This document shows, piece by piece, positions 45,725-54,885 of a DNA stretch of 64,000 nt. The stretch's first letter is position 1. Every line of letters starts with the position of its first letter. Source of the DNA: Pedobacter changchengzhani (GTDB lineage Bacteria > Bacteroidota > Bacteroidia > Sphingobacteriales > Sphingobacteriaceae); NCBI RefSeq assembly GCF_004354365.1, contig NZ_SJCY01000004.1, positions 124,001-188,000 of the forward strand. The letters run 5' to 3'. The position numbers were made by a program, and so were the translations under genes. The notes beneath the pieces were generated by a model, which made no database searches, was not told where the DNA came from, and worked only from the letters and a program-made list of their open reading frames with translations.

Positions 45725-46341
45725 TATTTAGAAGGCAATTTTTTATAAACGGTAATCTTGTTTTTTATAAAGCCGTTTTTATCAATATGGATGTCCCATT
45801 TTTGATGTCCAATAGTATCTATATCTTCTTCGCCATTTTCAACGTAGCCCCAATCTACTTGGTCGAAAGTAATCTCCGTTTTGTTGATGATTTTCATTGC
45901 AATAGTATGGCTAGTCACATCAAAATCTGTCGCCGTACCAATGTATAATTTATCAATTAGGTTTAGTTTTTTATCATGCGTGCATAAAAACATTTGTGCA
46001 GAAACGGCACTGTTGTAGAGCATACCGGCTGAAATTCCATTCCCAGGATTCAAATCGAGTTTTTTTGCAGTCAATTTGAACAACCGTTTAATCGTATCGG
46101 TAATGTTGGGATAATACTTCGCTAAACTTTCTTTTGTGAGTTCTCCATAAATGGGTAAATCATTTCTCGAAATTTTTGTGGTGTCTGGTTTTAACAAGAC
46201 GTCGGTAGCTCTTGCGTTATCTTCATTCACTTTTGCTGTATCAACAGTTATTGAATCCGTTTTTTTATCAGCTTTTTTATTAGATGTGCAACTGATCGCC
46301 ATCAAAGATAAAATGATGATATTTATAATTGAATTCTTCAT
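45724..46341 (-). CDS. Lipoprotein, unknown
   Basis: 205 residues. Lipobox LMAISC (about Cys18). A charged linker of 45 residues precedes a domain with GISAGMLYNSAVSAQMFLCT and WDIHIDKNGFIKNKITVYK. It directly abuts the 46342 gene. The three genes 47133-44927 form one operon by spacing. Confidence 0.6.
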   Translation of the reverse strand: MKNSIINIIILSLMAISCTSNKKADKKTDSITVDTAKVNEDNARATDVLLKPDTTKISRNDLPIYGELTKESLAKYYPNITDTIKRLFKLTAKKLDLNPGNGISAGMLYNSAVSAQMFLCTHDKKLNLIDKLYIGTATDFDVTSHTIAMKIINKTEITFDQVDWGYVENGEEDIDTIGHQKWDIHIDKNGFIKNKITVYKKLPSK

Positions 46342-47133
46342 TTATTTATTTCTCTTACTTGTTCTTACTGCACTAGATTTGATAATTTCAGCGACATAAA
46401 CACTATTGGTATTTTTGTAGATTGCTACAATCATCGTTGCTATCCCTTCTTGAAAATCCGTTTTAATTTCTAGAATATATTTGCCATCTTGTTTTTTCAC
46501 GCCAATAATTTCGTCATAATTCCCATCATCTGCTTTAAGTTCAAAATACGGATAATCATCATACACATATTTATTTTTTATCATTCTCACAAGACCTTTG
46601 TATTGTGCGTTTTTATCAGAAAAAATAACCGGACTTCGAGTTTGGCATCCCGTTAATCCATTATCGTCTGCAACGCCAATTCCATAATATTGGGTAGGGG
46701 TAAAGGAGATTTCATTTCCTTCAATTTTAACGGTTTTGTTTTGCTCGTCATTAAGTAATTGGTAAACTTTTCTACCCTCTACAACACCTTCCAAACCTTT
46801 CGCTAATACCTTAACATATTTAAATTCTTGGCAATATTCATCTTTTGGATTTGCTTTATAAGTGCTGTCGCTCACACCAATTACTTGAATAATCTGTCCA
46901 TTCATAAATGAAATATCTTTAATTTCATTTAGACGCTCGTCCAATAATTTAATGTCCTTACCAATTAAAACGCCTTCGTTAGTAGTTTTTTTAAAAGGGA
47001 TAGCTTTAGTTTTTTTGACTGCATCGCGCTTTAGAGAAGTTTTAACTTCAGATTGCTTTGTGCTTGAAGTGTTTCTATTCTCTTGGCAGGAAATAAAGAA
47101 TAGAATCGGTAGGAGATAAATTAGTTTTTTCAT
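46342..47133 (-). CDS. Lipoprotein with SH3-like region
   Basis: 263 residues. Signal ends LFFISC (about Cys16). Residues about 72-125 (GQIIQVIGVSDSTY, FKYVKVLAKGLEGVVEGRKV) have the strand pattern of a bacterial SH3-like domain. The C-terminal half is a separate beta-rich domain ending in a Lys/Arg tail. First gene of the lipoprotein operon above. Confidence 0.6.
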   Translation of the reverse strand: MKKLIYLLPILFFISCQENRNTSSTKQSEVKTSLKRDAVKKTKAIPFKKTTNEGVLIGKDIKLLDERLNEIKDISFMNGQIIQVIGVSDSTYKANPKDEYCQEFKYVKVLAKGLEGVVEGRKVYQLLNDEQNKTVKIEGNEISFTPTQYYGIGVADDNGLTGCQTRSPVIFSDKNAQYKGLVRMIKNKYVYDDYPYFELKADDGNYDEIIGVKKQDGKYILEIKTDFQEGIATMIVAIYKNTNSVYVAEIIKSSAVRTSKRNK

Positions 47134-47142
47134 ATTGACACT

Positions 47143-47946
47143 TTAATTCTTTACGTTTTCTTTTCTATACGATTTAATCTGTGCTAAAATATTCCAAATG
47201 AAGGCACAATAAAAGCCAACATTTAAAATCGAGAGCAATAATGTTGAAAGTTTAAAACCATCTTGTTGAAACATCTTGTAAGCCAATACCGAAAATGCGG
47301 GACACAAGAATAACAGTCCGATATTAATTAATAAAGCCTTTTTATTAAACTTTTTTACTGTTTTAAAAGTAGGAATACCTCGGTTTTTAAGTGCATTTTG
47401 ATAGGAGGTAAGTGCTGTAAATTCTACATTCCCTGCGTTTTCGAACCCTGTTCCGTGACCAATCAAATCTTCTACAATCAGGAATTTAATTTTTAATGGT
47501 TCATCGGCTTCAATGGCTAATAACTCATCATTAAGCGCATCGCAAAACTCATCAAGTGAGTTATAGAACCCAGAAAATTGGGATATGTCCAGTTCTAGGT
47601 GGTCGTAATTTTTAGATTTTTCTTTAATAAGATCTATAAAGTCATCAAAAAGCGGAATGGTTTTAGGAAAGTGCTTAAGCAGAAATATCCGTCCATTTTT
47701 AGCATTTATTTCAAACCTTTGTTTGCTTATCGATATTTCGTTGGAATTTAGAGCTAAATACTTTTCGGTTTCCTCTTCATCATGAGTGCTTTCATAGGTT
47801 TCAGCTTTTTTCCAAACTTCAATTTGTTGCCCTAGAGTTTCTTTATCTAATAGCAATAACCAGAAAAACGGCAAAGAGTTATTTGCATCAAAAATATTTA
47901 ATGCTTCATTTTCATTTTTTAGATATAGATAGCTTCTGTTTCCCAT
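47143..47946 (-). CDS. MGNRSYLYL-start protein with C-terminal membrane hairpin
   Basis: 267 residues. The soluble part (1-205) starts MGNRSYLYLKNENEALNIFD, which resembles a Bacteroidota family that I recall as immunity-like, without certainty. It holds NNSLPFFWLLLLDKETL and LIGHGTGFENAG. Two helices (about 210-228 and 235-257) anchor it at the C-terminus. A 9-base spacer to the next gene suggests co-transcription. Confidence 0.55.
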   Translation of the reverse strand: MGNRSYLYLKNENEALNIFDANNSLPFFWLLLLDKETLGQQIEVWKKAETYESTHDEEETEKYLALNSNEISISKQRFEINAKNGRIFLLKHFPKTIPLFDDFIDLIKEKSKNYDHLELDISQFSGFYNSLDEFCDALNDELLAIEADEPLKIKFLIVEDLIGHGTGFENAGNVEFTALTSYQNALKNRGIPTFKTVKKFNKKALLINIGLLFLCPAFSVLAYKMFQQDGFKLSTLLLSILNVGFYCAFIWNILAQIKSYRKENVKN

Positions 47947-48125
47947 GTGTTCACTTCTTAGAGTTTTATAAAGTATTTTAGCATTGATTCTATTTACAGC
48001 TTCTAATTATCTTCAAGGTTAGGGTATTGAATACTTTTGCCTATCAGATCTCTATAGCTTTTTTAAATATTAATCCAACACTTTGAGCCGTCGAATTCCG
48101 AAGTTAGTTTCACATCGTCTTCGCT

Positions 48126-48617
48126 TTAATCTATTATATAAATCTTAAATTTTGTTTGGTCTTTTATGGGATCATCTTCATAAATATTTTCTTTTGTGAT
48201 TGAAATCTTCACACCAGCATTTTCAATTTCTAGTCTATCGCCATCTTGGTCTACTACTTTACCAGTTTTTCCGTAATAATCTTTCACTTTCTTAAAATCA
48301 TCCTTTGTAAATGAAATAAAATCTCCGCCGATTGTACCTGCTTTATCAGTACTTACATTGATATAGGTTACTTTGCTGTTAGGATATTTGCTTATCAGTT
48401 TAGTTACTGGTTCAGGTAGTTTTTCAGCATCAGAACTTTCTCTATAATAATAGCTTATACCGCCTTTATCATTTGGAGTTCCTTCTGCCTCGCTACTGCT
48501 TTCGTAATAATTTATACCTACCGCCGTTAATAGTAACATTGGTAAACCGATACCTATGCACAAGAAGAAAATTTTTCTGCGCTCTTTGTTTTGTAAAAGA
48601 AAAAGAATGGAACTCAT
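48126..48617 (-). CDS. Single-pass membrane protein, unknown
   Basis: 163 residues. One helix (about 14-34) and an outer domain with an Asp/Glu-rich face (EPVTKLISKYPNSKVTYINV). After its TAA the same frame continues with protein-like sequence (LTSEFDGSKCWINI, stop, KSYRDLIGKSIQYP), which may be a decayed extension or neighbouring gene. Confidence 0.5.
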   Translation of the reverse strand: MSSILFLLQNKERRKIFFLCIGIGLPMLLLTAVGINYYESSSEAEGTPNDKGGISYYYRESSDAEKLPEPVTKLISKYPNSKVTYINVSTDKAGTIGGDFISFTKDDFKKVKDYYGKTGKVVDQDGDRLEIENAGVKISITKENIYEDDPIKDQTKFKIYIID

Positions 48618-48718
48618 AATTTATTGATTTTTAATTTGCTTTGTAAATAAGTTAAGCTGTCTATAGTTTAACGTTTTTTGGTAAATGTAAGATTTACATT
48701 AAAAACACGGTTTTCTTT

Positions 48719-49480
48719 TTAATTATATGCTTCAAAATTCTCACCACCAATCCTGCTTCCAGTTTCTTTTATAATTGGTAAATATTTTTTGTTAAAAATC
48801 ACAAAATCAATTTCAAGTCTTTTTTCAAAATACGATTTTTCGCCAGCGCTTACGGAATAAGTTTTCTCCATTTTTACCAACCGATAAATAAAATCTTCGT
48901 TTTGGTAATCGGAAATTTTTTCACCGCTGAAGTCAGATTTGCTTGCTTTTCCTACTTTGTATTTCGACTTTAAAAAACGTTCTAACGTATCAATCACAGC
49001 TTGTTTCATTTCTGATTTTGACGCTTTTACCATCACAAAGTCGCCATCTTCACTCTCAATCATATCCACCTTTGGAAAATAGACTGTATTTAAAACAGCA
49101 ATTGTATCAGTTTCTTCGCTCCATGCAACGGTTTTGTAAGCATAACCAAAGGTTTTTATAGGCTTCAACTTTTTAGTCGTCCAACCACTTTTGCTATCAA
49201 TGTATATCCTATCCGATGACTGACCATCTTTAAAATAACATAAGGTATCTTTAACAATAAATGGATTGTCTAAAAGTTTGGAAGCTTCCTCTTTATCTAT
49301 TTTTTTTGGGTCTTTGGCCAGCGTTTCATTTGTTGTTTTTAATTTTTGATTATAAAACTTAGCTACATTAAAATTTGTAGTGATGTTAGCCAGATTTACA
49401 ATTTTCTCTTCTTGCGCTGAACACGATGAAAGTGATAGCGTGATCACTGAAAGTAGGATGATGTTATTTAGTTTTTTCAT
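48719..49480 (-). CDS. Lipoprotein, unknown
   Basis: 253 residues. Lipobox LSLSSC (about Cys19). The mature part contains GRxxY-poor mixed sequence, with TIAVLNTVYFPKVDMIESED and a beta-rich C-terminus ending GGENFEAYN. No family recognised. It follows the TIGR02117 gene by 47 bases. Confidence 0.55.
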   Translation of the reverse strand: MKKLNNIILLSVITLSLSSCSAQEEKIVNLANITTNFNVAKFYNQKLKTTNETLAKDPKKIDKEEASKLLDNPFIVKDTLCYFKDGQSSDRIYIDSKSGWTTKKLKPIKTFGYAYKTVAWSEETDTIAVLNTVYFPKVDMIESEDGDFVMVKASKSEMKQAVIDTLERFLKSKYKVGKASKSDFSGEKISDYQNEDFIYRLVKMEKTYSVSAGEKSYFEKRLEIDFVIFNKKYLPIIKETGSRIGGENFEAYN

Positions 49481-49527
49481 TTGTTGAAAGGTAAGACTTC
49501 AAAAAATTTGATTTGTGTTTAAAATAC

Positions 49528-50208
49528 TTATTTATAATGCTGGAAAATACCGGAATCTGTAGGCGTCCAAAACGCCGCTTTTTGCCCTGCAACTTTTAGT
49601 GCATTATTTGTCCAGGTATTGCAAGTGCAAAAGAAGCTATAGCGCCCACTTGCCTCATAAAAAGCATCATTTTCGCCGTAGACAGCATTTGTTGGGACTA
49701 AAATATTTTTACCGTCAACGTCCTTATCAAACTTGGTATCTATAAATTTGATCAAATCTTGGTATTGCTTTGAGGTTAAAAACATCTTTTTGCAGTCGTC
49801 GTCTTCTTTCATTTCGGTGTAGTAGGTGCAGTGTAAGGCAGACTCGCCTAACCAAAATGCCGCTTTAAACGCAGTAGAAAATTTGAGTTCAGCCCAAGTA
49901 GGAGTGTCGAGATAGAAGCCCTTGTCTCCCCATCCTATGCCAATGTATTGATAGTCTGCCGTAGCGTCTTTTGTATTAGCATAAGGAATTTTTGTGTTCC
50001 AGTCTATTTGTGTGCTTTTCACAGGCAACACAATATCGGTGTGCACACCGTTGGTATAAATATAGACGGGAATATTTGCAACATCTGTGGTGGCTTTTTT
50101 TGAAACTTCGATATAAGGCAAGGCTAATGCGAGAATTACATAGATGATTACGATAGCTAATATCCCGCCTAAAACACGCAGTATATTTATGATGATTTTC
50201 TTTACCAT
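49528..50208 (-). CDS. TIGR02117/DUF2459 family membrane-anchored protein
   Basis: 226 residues from ATG 50208 (a TTG at 50223 would add five). One helix (about 5-27) is followed by the conserved TNGVHTDIVLP, YIGIGWGDKGFYLDTP, AAFWLGESALHCTYY and SFFCTCNTWTNNALKVAGQK segments. Conserved His and Cys (HTD, CNTW) suggest a papain-like NlpC/DUF2459 hydrolase fold. Location is periplasmic. The substrate is not known. Confidence 0.85.
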   Translation of the reverse strand: MVKKIIINILRVLGGILAIVIIYVILALALPYIEVSKKATTDVANIPVYIYTNGVHTDIVLPVKSTQIDWNTKIPYANTKDATADYQYIGIGWGDKGFYLDTPTWAELKFSTAFKAAFWLGESALHCTYYTEMKEDDDCKKMFLTSKQYQDLIKFIDTKFDKDVDGKNILVPTNAVYGENDAFYEASGRYSFFCTCNTWTNNALKVAGQKAAFWTPTDSGIFQHYK

Positions 50209-50256
50209 TGTTGCTGTTTTCAATTATTGAAAATGTTTATGTCAATTCAATTTTTC

Positions 50257-50997
50257 TTAGTCAAAAACCATTTTAAGGCTTCTATAATCTATCCACTCTG
50301 CAGATTTTTTGCTGATGGTGCTGATCACGATAACCGTTAATTTATTCTCTTTAGTCGTTAAGTTTTCTTTAGAAATTACGTAATAGTTGGCCTTGTTTTT
50401 ATCATCATTCCATTTGGTGAGTTCTTGAATAATATGGTCTGTTTCTGGCTCCCCATTGTTATCTACAAATGCGGGACGAGCCTTCGTGCTTTCTACCTTT
50501 TTGTAGAAAGTGTTTTTTCCAAAATTATTCTTCAGTTCGGCTAATATTTTTTTACAATTAGGATTGTTTTCTAGCTCTAATTCATAGCAAAATGTAGATT
50601 TATCATTTTTTAAATAAAAAACCACCAAACTTTTTATCTTCCCGATAGCAACATCGTTGTATTTATATTTATATTTTACATCGAACGCAAATTCTTCATA
50701 ATCTAAATTCACGTTATATTCCAAATTGCTATTGTCGTCCTTGGTTAAATTATAAGGCTTTAATAGGATGGCTAAAGGCTGATTGAGTTTTATACCATTA
50801 ATCGGAATGGCATCGGTTTTTACATTAAACGAGGTAGTATCAATCTCTTTAATTTCTTTTGTAACCTGAGTTGTGTCAATTTCCTTAGCATTTTGAGTAG
50901 GGTTATCTTTAGCCGTTCTTTTAGTTTCGGCATTGCAAGAAATGATCAAAGGTAAAATGATGGCCATTAAAAAAGTTTTTTTTGTGAGTTGTTTCAT
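50257..50997 (-). CDS. Lipoprotein, unknown
   Basis: 246 residues. Signal ends PLIISC (about Cys21), then a Thr/Lys-rich linker. The domain has LNQPLAILLKPYNL and CKKILAELKNNFGKN, similar in type to the KFGEADYHYDD stretch of the 62438 lipoprotein (weak). A LytTR-like pair of boxes is 62 bases upstream. It heads the run 50997-48719. Confidence 0.6.
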   Translation of the reverse strand: MKQLTKKTFLMAIILPLIISCNAETKRTAKDNPTQNAKEIDTTQVTKEIKEIDTTSFNVKTDAIPINGIKLNQPLAILLKPYNLTKDDNSNLEYNVNLDYEEFAFDVKYKYKYNDVAIGKIKSLVVFYLKNDKSTFCYELELENNPNCKKILAELKNNFGKNTFYKKVESTKARPAFVDNNGEPETDHIIQELTKWNDDKNKANYYVISKENLTTKENKLTVIVISTISKKSAEWIDYRSLKMVFD

Positions 50998-51059
50998 TTA
51001 TTTGCTGTAGATTCCTTCTTAAAGATGATGAATATTCTTCAATTTTTCAGGCTGTTTTA

Positions 51060-51090
51060 TTATTCGTAGTGTTTGGGTTATTATTCGTGC
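51060..51090 (-). promoter_or_regulatory. Putative LytTR operator before the 50997 lipoprotein
   Basis: Plus-strand TTATTCGTAG (51060) and TTATTCGTGC (51081) share eight identical bases at exactly 21-base phasing, reading toward the minus-strand gene. Confidence 0.6.
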
Positions 51091-51140
51091 TGAATTAATC
51101 TTTTAATGATCTTTGGAAGGCAAAAATTTCAAAATATATT

Positions 51141-51224
51141 CTACTCCCGAAATTTCCTTTTCGCTAAGGTATCACGCTTCTTAACAACCCCAGATTTAAT
51201 TTCTATTACCAACTGAGTTTCTGG
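51141..51224 (-). pseudogene. C-terminal relic of a 57551-family membrane protein
   Basis: 28 codons read ETQLVIEIKSG, then KKRDTLAKRKFRE before a TAG, aligning with ETEHELVLEI and KQHDTLVKRKFWE at the end of the 57551-58096 protein. It sits in an otherwise noncoding divergent intergenic region (50998-51402), between two oppositely directed operators. Confidence 0.75.
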
Positions 51225-51230
51225 TTATTT

Positions 51231-51282
51231 TAACGAATAAGCTTTAAAAGCTGTCGAATAATTGTGCAAATCAATCAAATAA
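51231..51282 (+). promoter_or_regulatory. Putative LytTR operator for the 51403 gene (three boxes)
   Basis: TAACGAATAA (51231), TGTCGAATAA (51252) and AATCAAATAA (51273) are phased exactly 21 bases apart, reading toward the plus-strand gene. With the minus-facing pair at 51060 this divergent region carries two back-to-back sites. Confidence 0.65.
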
Positions 51283-51402
51283 TCATCTTTTCATAGACAA
51301 GTTTGAATTATATGTATTTTAGTGACTCAGATAAAATTTGTAAAATAAATGAGAGCACTATCAACAGCCTTTAATTTTTAGAAATTATTGTTCACAAATA
51401 AT

Positions 51403-51651
51403 ATGAGAAAACTCGTTTTGATCTTCTTATTTATTTTTGCCAATCAGTTGGTAAAAGCCAGCGAATGTTATGATTACCATACTTCCAGAACCACAAAATT
51501 AATGGTTAAAGGTGGTAAATTATATTTTCAATTTACAGAGAAAGACCATAATGGTTTTACTTATGTCAAACAAAATAACAGGATAGTAAAAGGTATTGAT
51601 TTTGCGAGTTACAAATTTTATGGAGAGTACGAAAGTATGGATCGGAAGTAA
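51403..51651 (+). CDS. Short secreted protein, DKNYY-like fragment
   Basis: 82 residues from ATG 51403 (a TTG start at 51388 is unlikely). Signal peptide to about VKAS (17-20). The end QNNRIVKGIDFASYKFYGEY recalls one unit of the DKNYY repeat (KDKNxVYxG...GADxxSFxxI). It is far shorter than the 26077 DKNYY gene and is probably truncated. Confidence 0.5.
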   Translation: MRKLVLIFLFIFANQLVKASECYDYHTSRTTKLMVKGGKLYFQFTEKDHNGFTYVKQNNRIVKGIDFASYKFYGEYESMDRK

Positions 51652-51690
51652 TAAATCTTATGCTTCATAAAGGCTTTTTAAAATTTAAAT

Positions 51691-52113
51691 ATGAAAAATT
51701 CAGCTTTCATTTTTTACTGCATATTGGTTAATCTAGTAATTGGAAATATTACGCTGTTATTTTTAATGCCGGATACATCAATTTTGTATCACTTAATTAT
51801 TTTGTTATTCGTTACGCTTTTTTATATTCGCTTATTTTCTAATTTGAAAGCAGAGACCTCAAAAATATCCAATTGGAAGTTGTTTTTTAAAGCGGTAATT
51901 GCCAGCCTTGTATGTATGATCATTGCCTGTATATTAACTTCTATTGCTAATCGATTGCCACATGACGATATGGTAACTGCAGGATTAAAAGGAATTTTAC
52001 CATTATCTGTTTTTGCGTTGTTTTTTTCAGCTCCAGTTTGGATTTTAATCTCGATTTTCAATTTTTTATTTTTCAAAAAAATTGTGCAGAACGAAAAAAA
52101 TAATCTTTCTTGA
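51691..52113 (+). CDS. Four-helix membrane protein, unknown
   Basis: 140 residues with helices at about 5-22, 28-48, 65-87 and 105-130, short loops and a Lys/Asn tail. No motif. It follows the 51403 gene by 39 bases in the same direction. Confidence 0.55.
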   Translation: MKNSAFIFYCILVNLVIGNITLLFLMPDTSILYHLIILLFVTLFYIRLFSNLKAETSKISNWKLFFKAVIASLVCMIIACILTSIANRLPHDDMVTAGLKGILPLSVFALFFSAPVWILISIFNFLFFKKIVQNEKNNLS

Positions 52114-52117
52114 CCTA

Positions 52118-52169
52118 AAACGAATAATCTTCCATTTTTCACAGATTTAAGGATAAACACTACGCATAA
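52118..52169 (+). promoter_or_regulatory. Putative LytTR operator for the lipoprotein run 52213-57375
   Basis: AAACGAATAA (52118) and CTACGCATAA (52160) are exactly 42 bases apart, with a weak box TCACAGATTT at the midpoint (52139). TGGATTTG at 52191-52198 is a near match to a -7 element. The site reads toward the plus-strand gene starting at 52213. Confidence 0.5.
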
Positions 52170-52212
52170 CAGTTCTCCAAAAAACGGTAGTGGATTTGTA
52201 TTATATTTAACC

Positions 52213-53040
52213 ATGCGTAAATCGAAAATTAGAAAAAGAGCTTTTATACTTTGTTTGCTATCCATAACCTTTGGCTCTTGCATTTCTAGATTATCAAGAC
52301 CACAGATTACAGGTACGATTGTAAATTACGATAAAAAACCGATAAAGGGTTGTAAGGTTGGAGAAGTATTGACGGATGAAAATGGCCATTTTACCTTACC
52401 AGAAAGACGCTACAATGCTTTTCTTTTAACAGAAATTATGGTAATGGAAGCACCGCCTTTATTTGTTTTTGAACCTATTGAAAAGGAGGGTTTTGAGAGT
52501 GATGTTATTTCTATGAGCAATCCGTTTGGTGGCGGAAAACCAAAAGGAGCAAAATCACCTATCGATACTATTTTCCTCAAGAAAAAGAACCAGCAATTTG
52601 ATTTACCCAAAATGCTAAATAACAGCAATTGGAAATTGGCCTATACCAAAAATGCCGACACCATTTATATGATAAAAGATGGTTTTGAAGAATGGTGCAA
52701 AACAGACCGCTGTGGTAGTTTTTTGATGGATTACAAGGTATTAACCGATAATTATTTTTATTCTAGCGCGAAGAATCTCCCGGAAGGAATGATTAAAAGA
52801 TTTATAGATGTCGCATTTAAAAAAAATAATCCTAAAATTGAGATAATCCGAATTAGACAATATAATTCTACTTTTGATGGACCAAATATACCGCCAGATA
52901 CGTTGAATACTTCTGGTGTTTGGAAGTTAAAAAATGACAGTTTGATCACGCTCAATATTGATAAAATAAAAGCCATTTCTGGAGAATTTAAAATTTCAGA
53001 CATCGATTTATACCAATTAAAATTGATTAAAACCAAATGA
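52213..53040 (+). CDS. Lipoprotein with carboxypeptidase-regulatory-like fold
   Basis: 275 residues. Lipobox FGSC (about Cys23). Residues about 33-65 (ITGTIVNYDKKPIKGCKVGE and GHFTLPERR) show the carboxypeptidase-regulatory/CNA-B-like beta-sandwich motif common in Bacteroidota surface proteins. The C-terminal part is a second domain with WKLKNDSLITLNIDK. First gene of a seven-gene plus-strand run. Confidence 0.65.
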   Translation: MRKSKIRKRAFILCLLSITFGSCISRLSRPQITGTIVNYDKKPIKGCKVGEVLTDENGHFTLPERRYNAFLLTEIMVMEAPPLFVFEPIEKEGFESDVISMSNPFGGGKPKGAKSPIDTIFLKKKNQQFDLPKMLNNSNWKLAYTKNADTIYMIKDGFEEWCKTDRCGSFLMDYKVLTDNYFYSSAKNLPEGMIKRFIDVAFKKNNPKIEIIRIRQYNSTFDGPNIPPDTLNTSGVWKLKNDSLITLNIDKIKAISGEFKISDIDLYQLKLIKTK

Positions 53041-53789
53041 AAAATTTAATAATAAACGGTTATTTAAGTTTAATTTTGGGAGGCAGTTTGCTTTCTTGTC
53101 AACAAGTAACGGAGCAAAAGCAAACCAAATCATCAGAACTTGAAAAAAGCAAGGTTGATAAAACTGACACTGCTCAAAACATTGCAGGTCAGAATAAAAC
53201 CGTAAAAATAGTTACAGATACTGTCACTTTTGTGGAGTATGATGATAATGGCGATTATCCGCTTTTATTTGCAAAGAAAGGAGGGAAGCGGTTCACCTAT
53301 ATTTATAATACGGATAAAGATGTTGATTTCTTGAGGGATGACCAATTGTTGATAAAATGGAAGTTAGACAGTACTTGGATTGCTGGCGAAGGCGAAAAAT
53401 TAGAAATGAGACCATGGATTACCGAGGCCAAAAAAATCAAAGACGGGAGCGTTGCCAATTATCGAAAGCAACATAAAAAGCCCCTAAAATATTGGACGGC
53501 AGAGAAAGATGGCTACAGCGATACTTTTAAAGATTATTTATACACGTTAGTAGAGTATTATTTGGCAAACACAAAAAACGAATTGGTGAAGCTCAATTTA
53601 AAATCGAATGCCAATTTAGTTTATTCTATAGAGGATGGGCAGAAAAACGGTCGCTCTTACACCATTTTAGGGCTTTCCACAGAATTTGAAGACCATTCTA
53701 GCATCATCGTTTGGTTGTATTTGGACAATGAAACCCGAAGGTTTTATGAATATGATTTGGCTAATGATAAATTGGTGGAGTTTAAATAA
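53037..53789 (+). CDS. Lipoprotein, unknown
   Basis: 250 residues. Lipobox LLSC (about Cys20). Its start overlaps the stop of the preceding gene by 4 bases (ATGA). The mature part has a Gln/Lys/Thr-rich linker and a beta-rich domain (LLFAKKGGKRFTYIYNTDKD; SSIIVWLYLDNETRRFYEY). No family recognised. Confidence 0.6.
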   Translation: MKNLIINGYLSLILGGSLLSCQQVTEQKQTKSSELEKSKVDKTDTAQNIAGQNKTVKIVTDTVTFVEYDDNGDYPLLFAKKGGKRFTYIYNTDKDVDFLRDDQLLIKWKLDSTWIAGEGEKLEMRPWITEAKKIKDGSVANYRKQHKKPLKYWTAEKDGYSDTFKDYLYTLVEYYLANTKNELVKLNLKSNANLVYSIEDGQKNGRSYTILGLSTEFEDHSSIIVWLYLDNETRRFYEYDLANDKLVEFK

Positions 53790-53824
53790 AAAACATAAAT
53801 ATTCTCCACCTCAAAATATTTAAA

Positions 53825-54874
53825 ATGATGAAAATAAAAATATCTTTATTGTTGACCATGTTAGGATTACAAAGTTGTAAAGGTCAGGAGCAAAAAGTTT
53901 TACCAGAAGAATTCAATCAATACTCGGTTTTAAATACCAATTTTAAATCGGATAATTTCGAAATTGTGTTGTTATCGGAAGTGCTCAATTACATGCCTCC
54001 ACATCCTATACGCTTGTTTTACAGCGTAAACAAACACGTTATTTTAGAGGAAAGTAGAGATGATAATCAGCAGGAAGAGGGCTTGCATTACTACAAGTTA
54101 GATGAAAATGCAAATGTTATAGATAGCCTTTACGCACCGTACTCTGGGGTAGAAAATCTGATATTCATCGGCGATTACAACATTCATAAACGCCATCATG
54201 AAGATTCTACTTATGATACCTGGCCATTAAACGGAGATAAAACGCAGAAAAAAATGGCTGTTTTAAACGAGGATTTAAGTTGGCCCGATGAAAAAACGGC
54301 TAAAAAAGAAGAAGAAATCGTAAGCAAAGCAACTTATTATTTTTACGATGCATCGTATAATACCAACACAAACAACCAACGATGGACTTTGCAAAAAATC
54401 TTTTATTTCATGGATGGGAATTGGCAGATATTGTACAGGCCATTTCCAAAGATTATCCGTATTGATGAAGACCTCGATTACAGACGTTATCGGGATAATT
54501 TTTTTTACAGCAGTGATGATGGACAATCTGATGCTGTCGAGAATTATAAATTAAAGCATTATCAAAAAGAAGAAAAACTTACCTATCTCCATTCTATTGG
54601 TGGTGGTTCGCAGAGTTCTTCTGTAAACGGATGGGTAGGTACTGGTTATTTCGATATTCCGTTACTCAACGATACCCTAAAAGTGAAGAAGTCAAATCTG
54701 ATTGTGGAGGAGGCGACTCCGGCTGATCCTAAAACGCGTTACTATTTAAGCAACGGTAAAAAAGAGTCCGTTTCTCCATTCAATATTAATGTGTACACCA
54801 ATCCTGTTTTAAATTTTGCCATATATTCTACCAGTAAGTATAAGGTTTACGCCATAAGAAAAAAGCAGAAATAA
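53825..54874 (+). CDS. Lipoprotein of a three-copy family (family A, copy 3)
   Basis: 349 residues. Signal ends LGLQSC. It carries the same blocks as copies 1 and 2 (KLDENANVID, TWPLNGDKT, VLNEDLSWPDEKT, GTGYFDIPLLNDTLK, YAIRKKQK). Copy 1 is its closest relative by eye (both have HSIGGGSQSSSV). It is again followed 11 bases later by the small membrane-protein unit. Confidence 0.75.
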   Translation: MMKIKISLLLTMLGLQSCKGQEQKVLPEEFNQYSVLNTNFKSDNFEIVLLSEVLNYMPPHPIRLFYSVNKHVILEESRDDNQQEEGLHYYKLDENANVIDSLYAPYSGVENLIFIGDYNIHKRHHEDSTYDTWPLNGDKTQKKMAVLNEDLSWPDEKTAKKEEEIVSKATYYFYDASYNTNTNNQRWTLQKIFYFMDGNWQILYRPFPKIIRIDEDLDYRRYRDNFFYSSDDGQSDAVENYKLKHYQKEEKLTYLHSIGGGSQSSSVNGWVGTGYFDIPLLNDTLKVKKSNLIVEEATPADPKTRYYLSNGKKESVSPFNINVYTNPVLNFAIYSTSKYKVYAIRKKQK

Positions 54875-54885
54875 ACCATTAACCG

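Noticed and set aside
48618..48718. LytTR-like site before the 48617 gene
   Set aside because: A single TTTAACGTTT is present but no partner at 21 or 42 bases.
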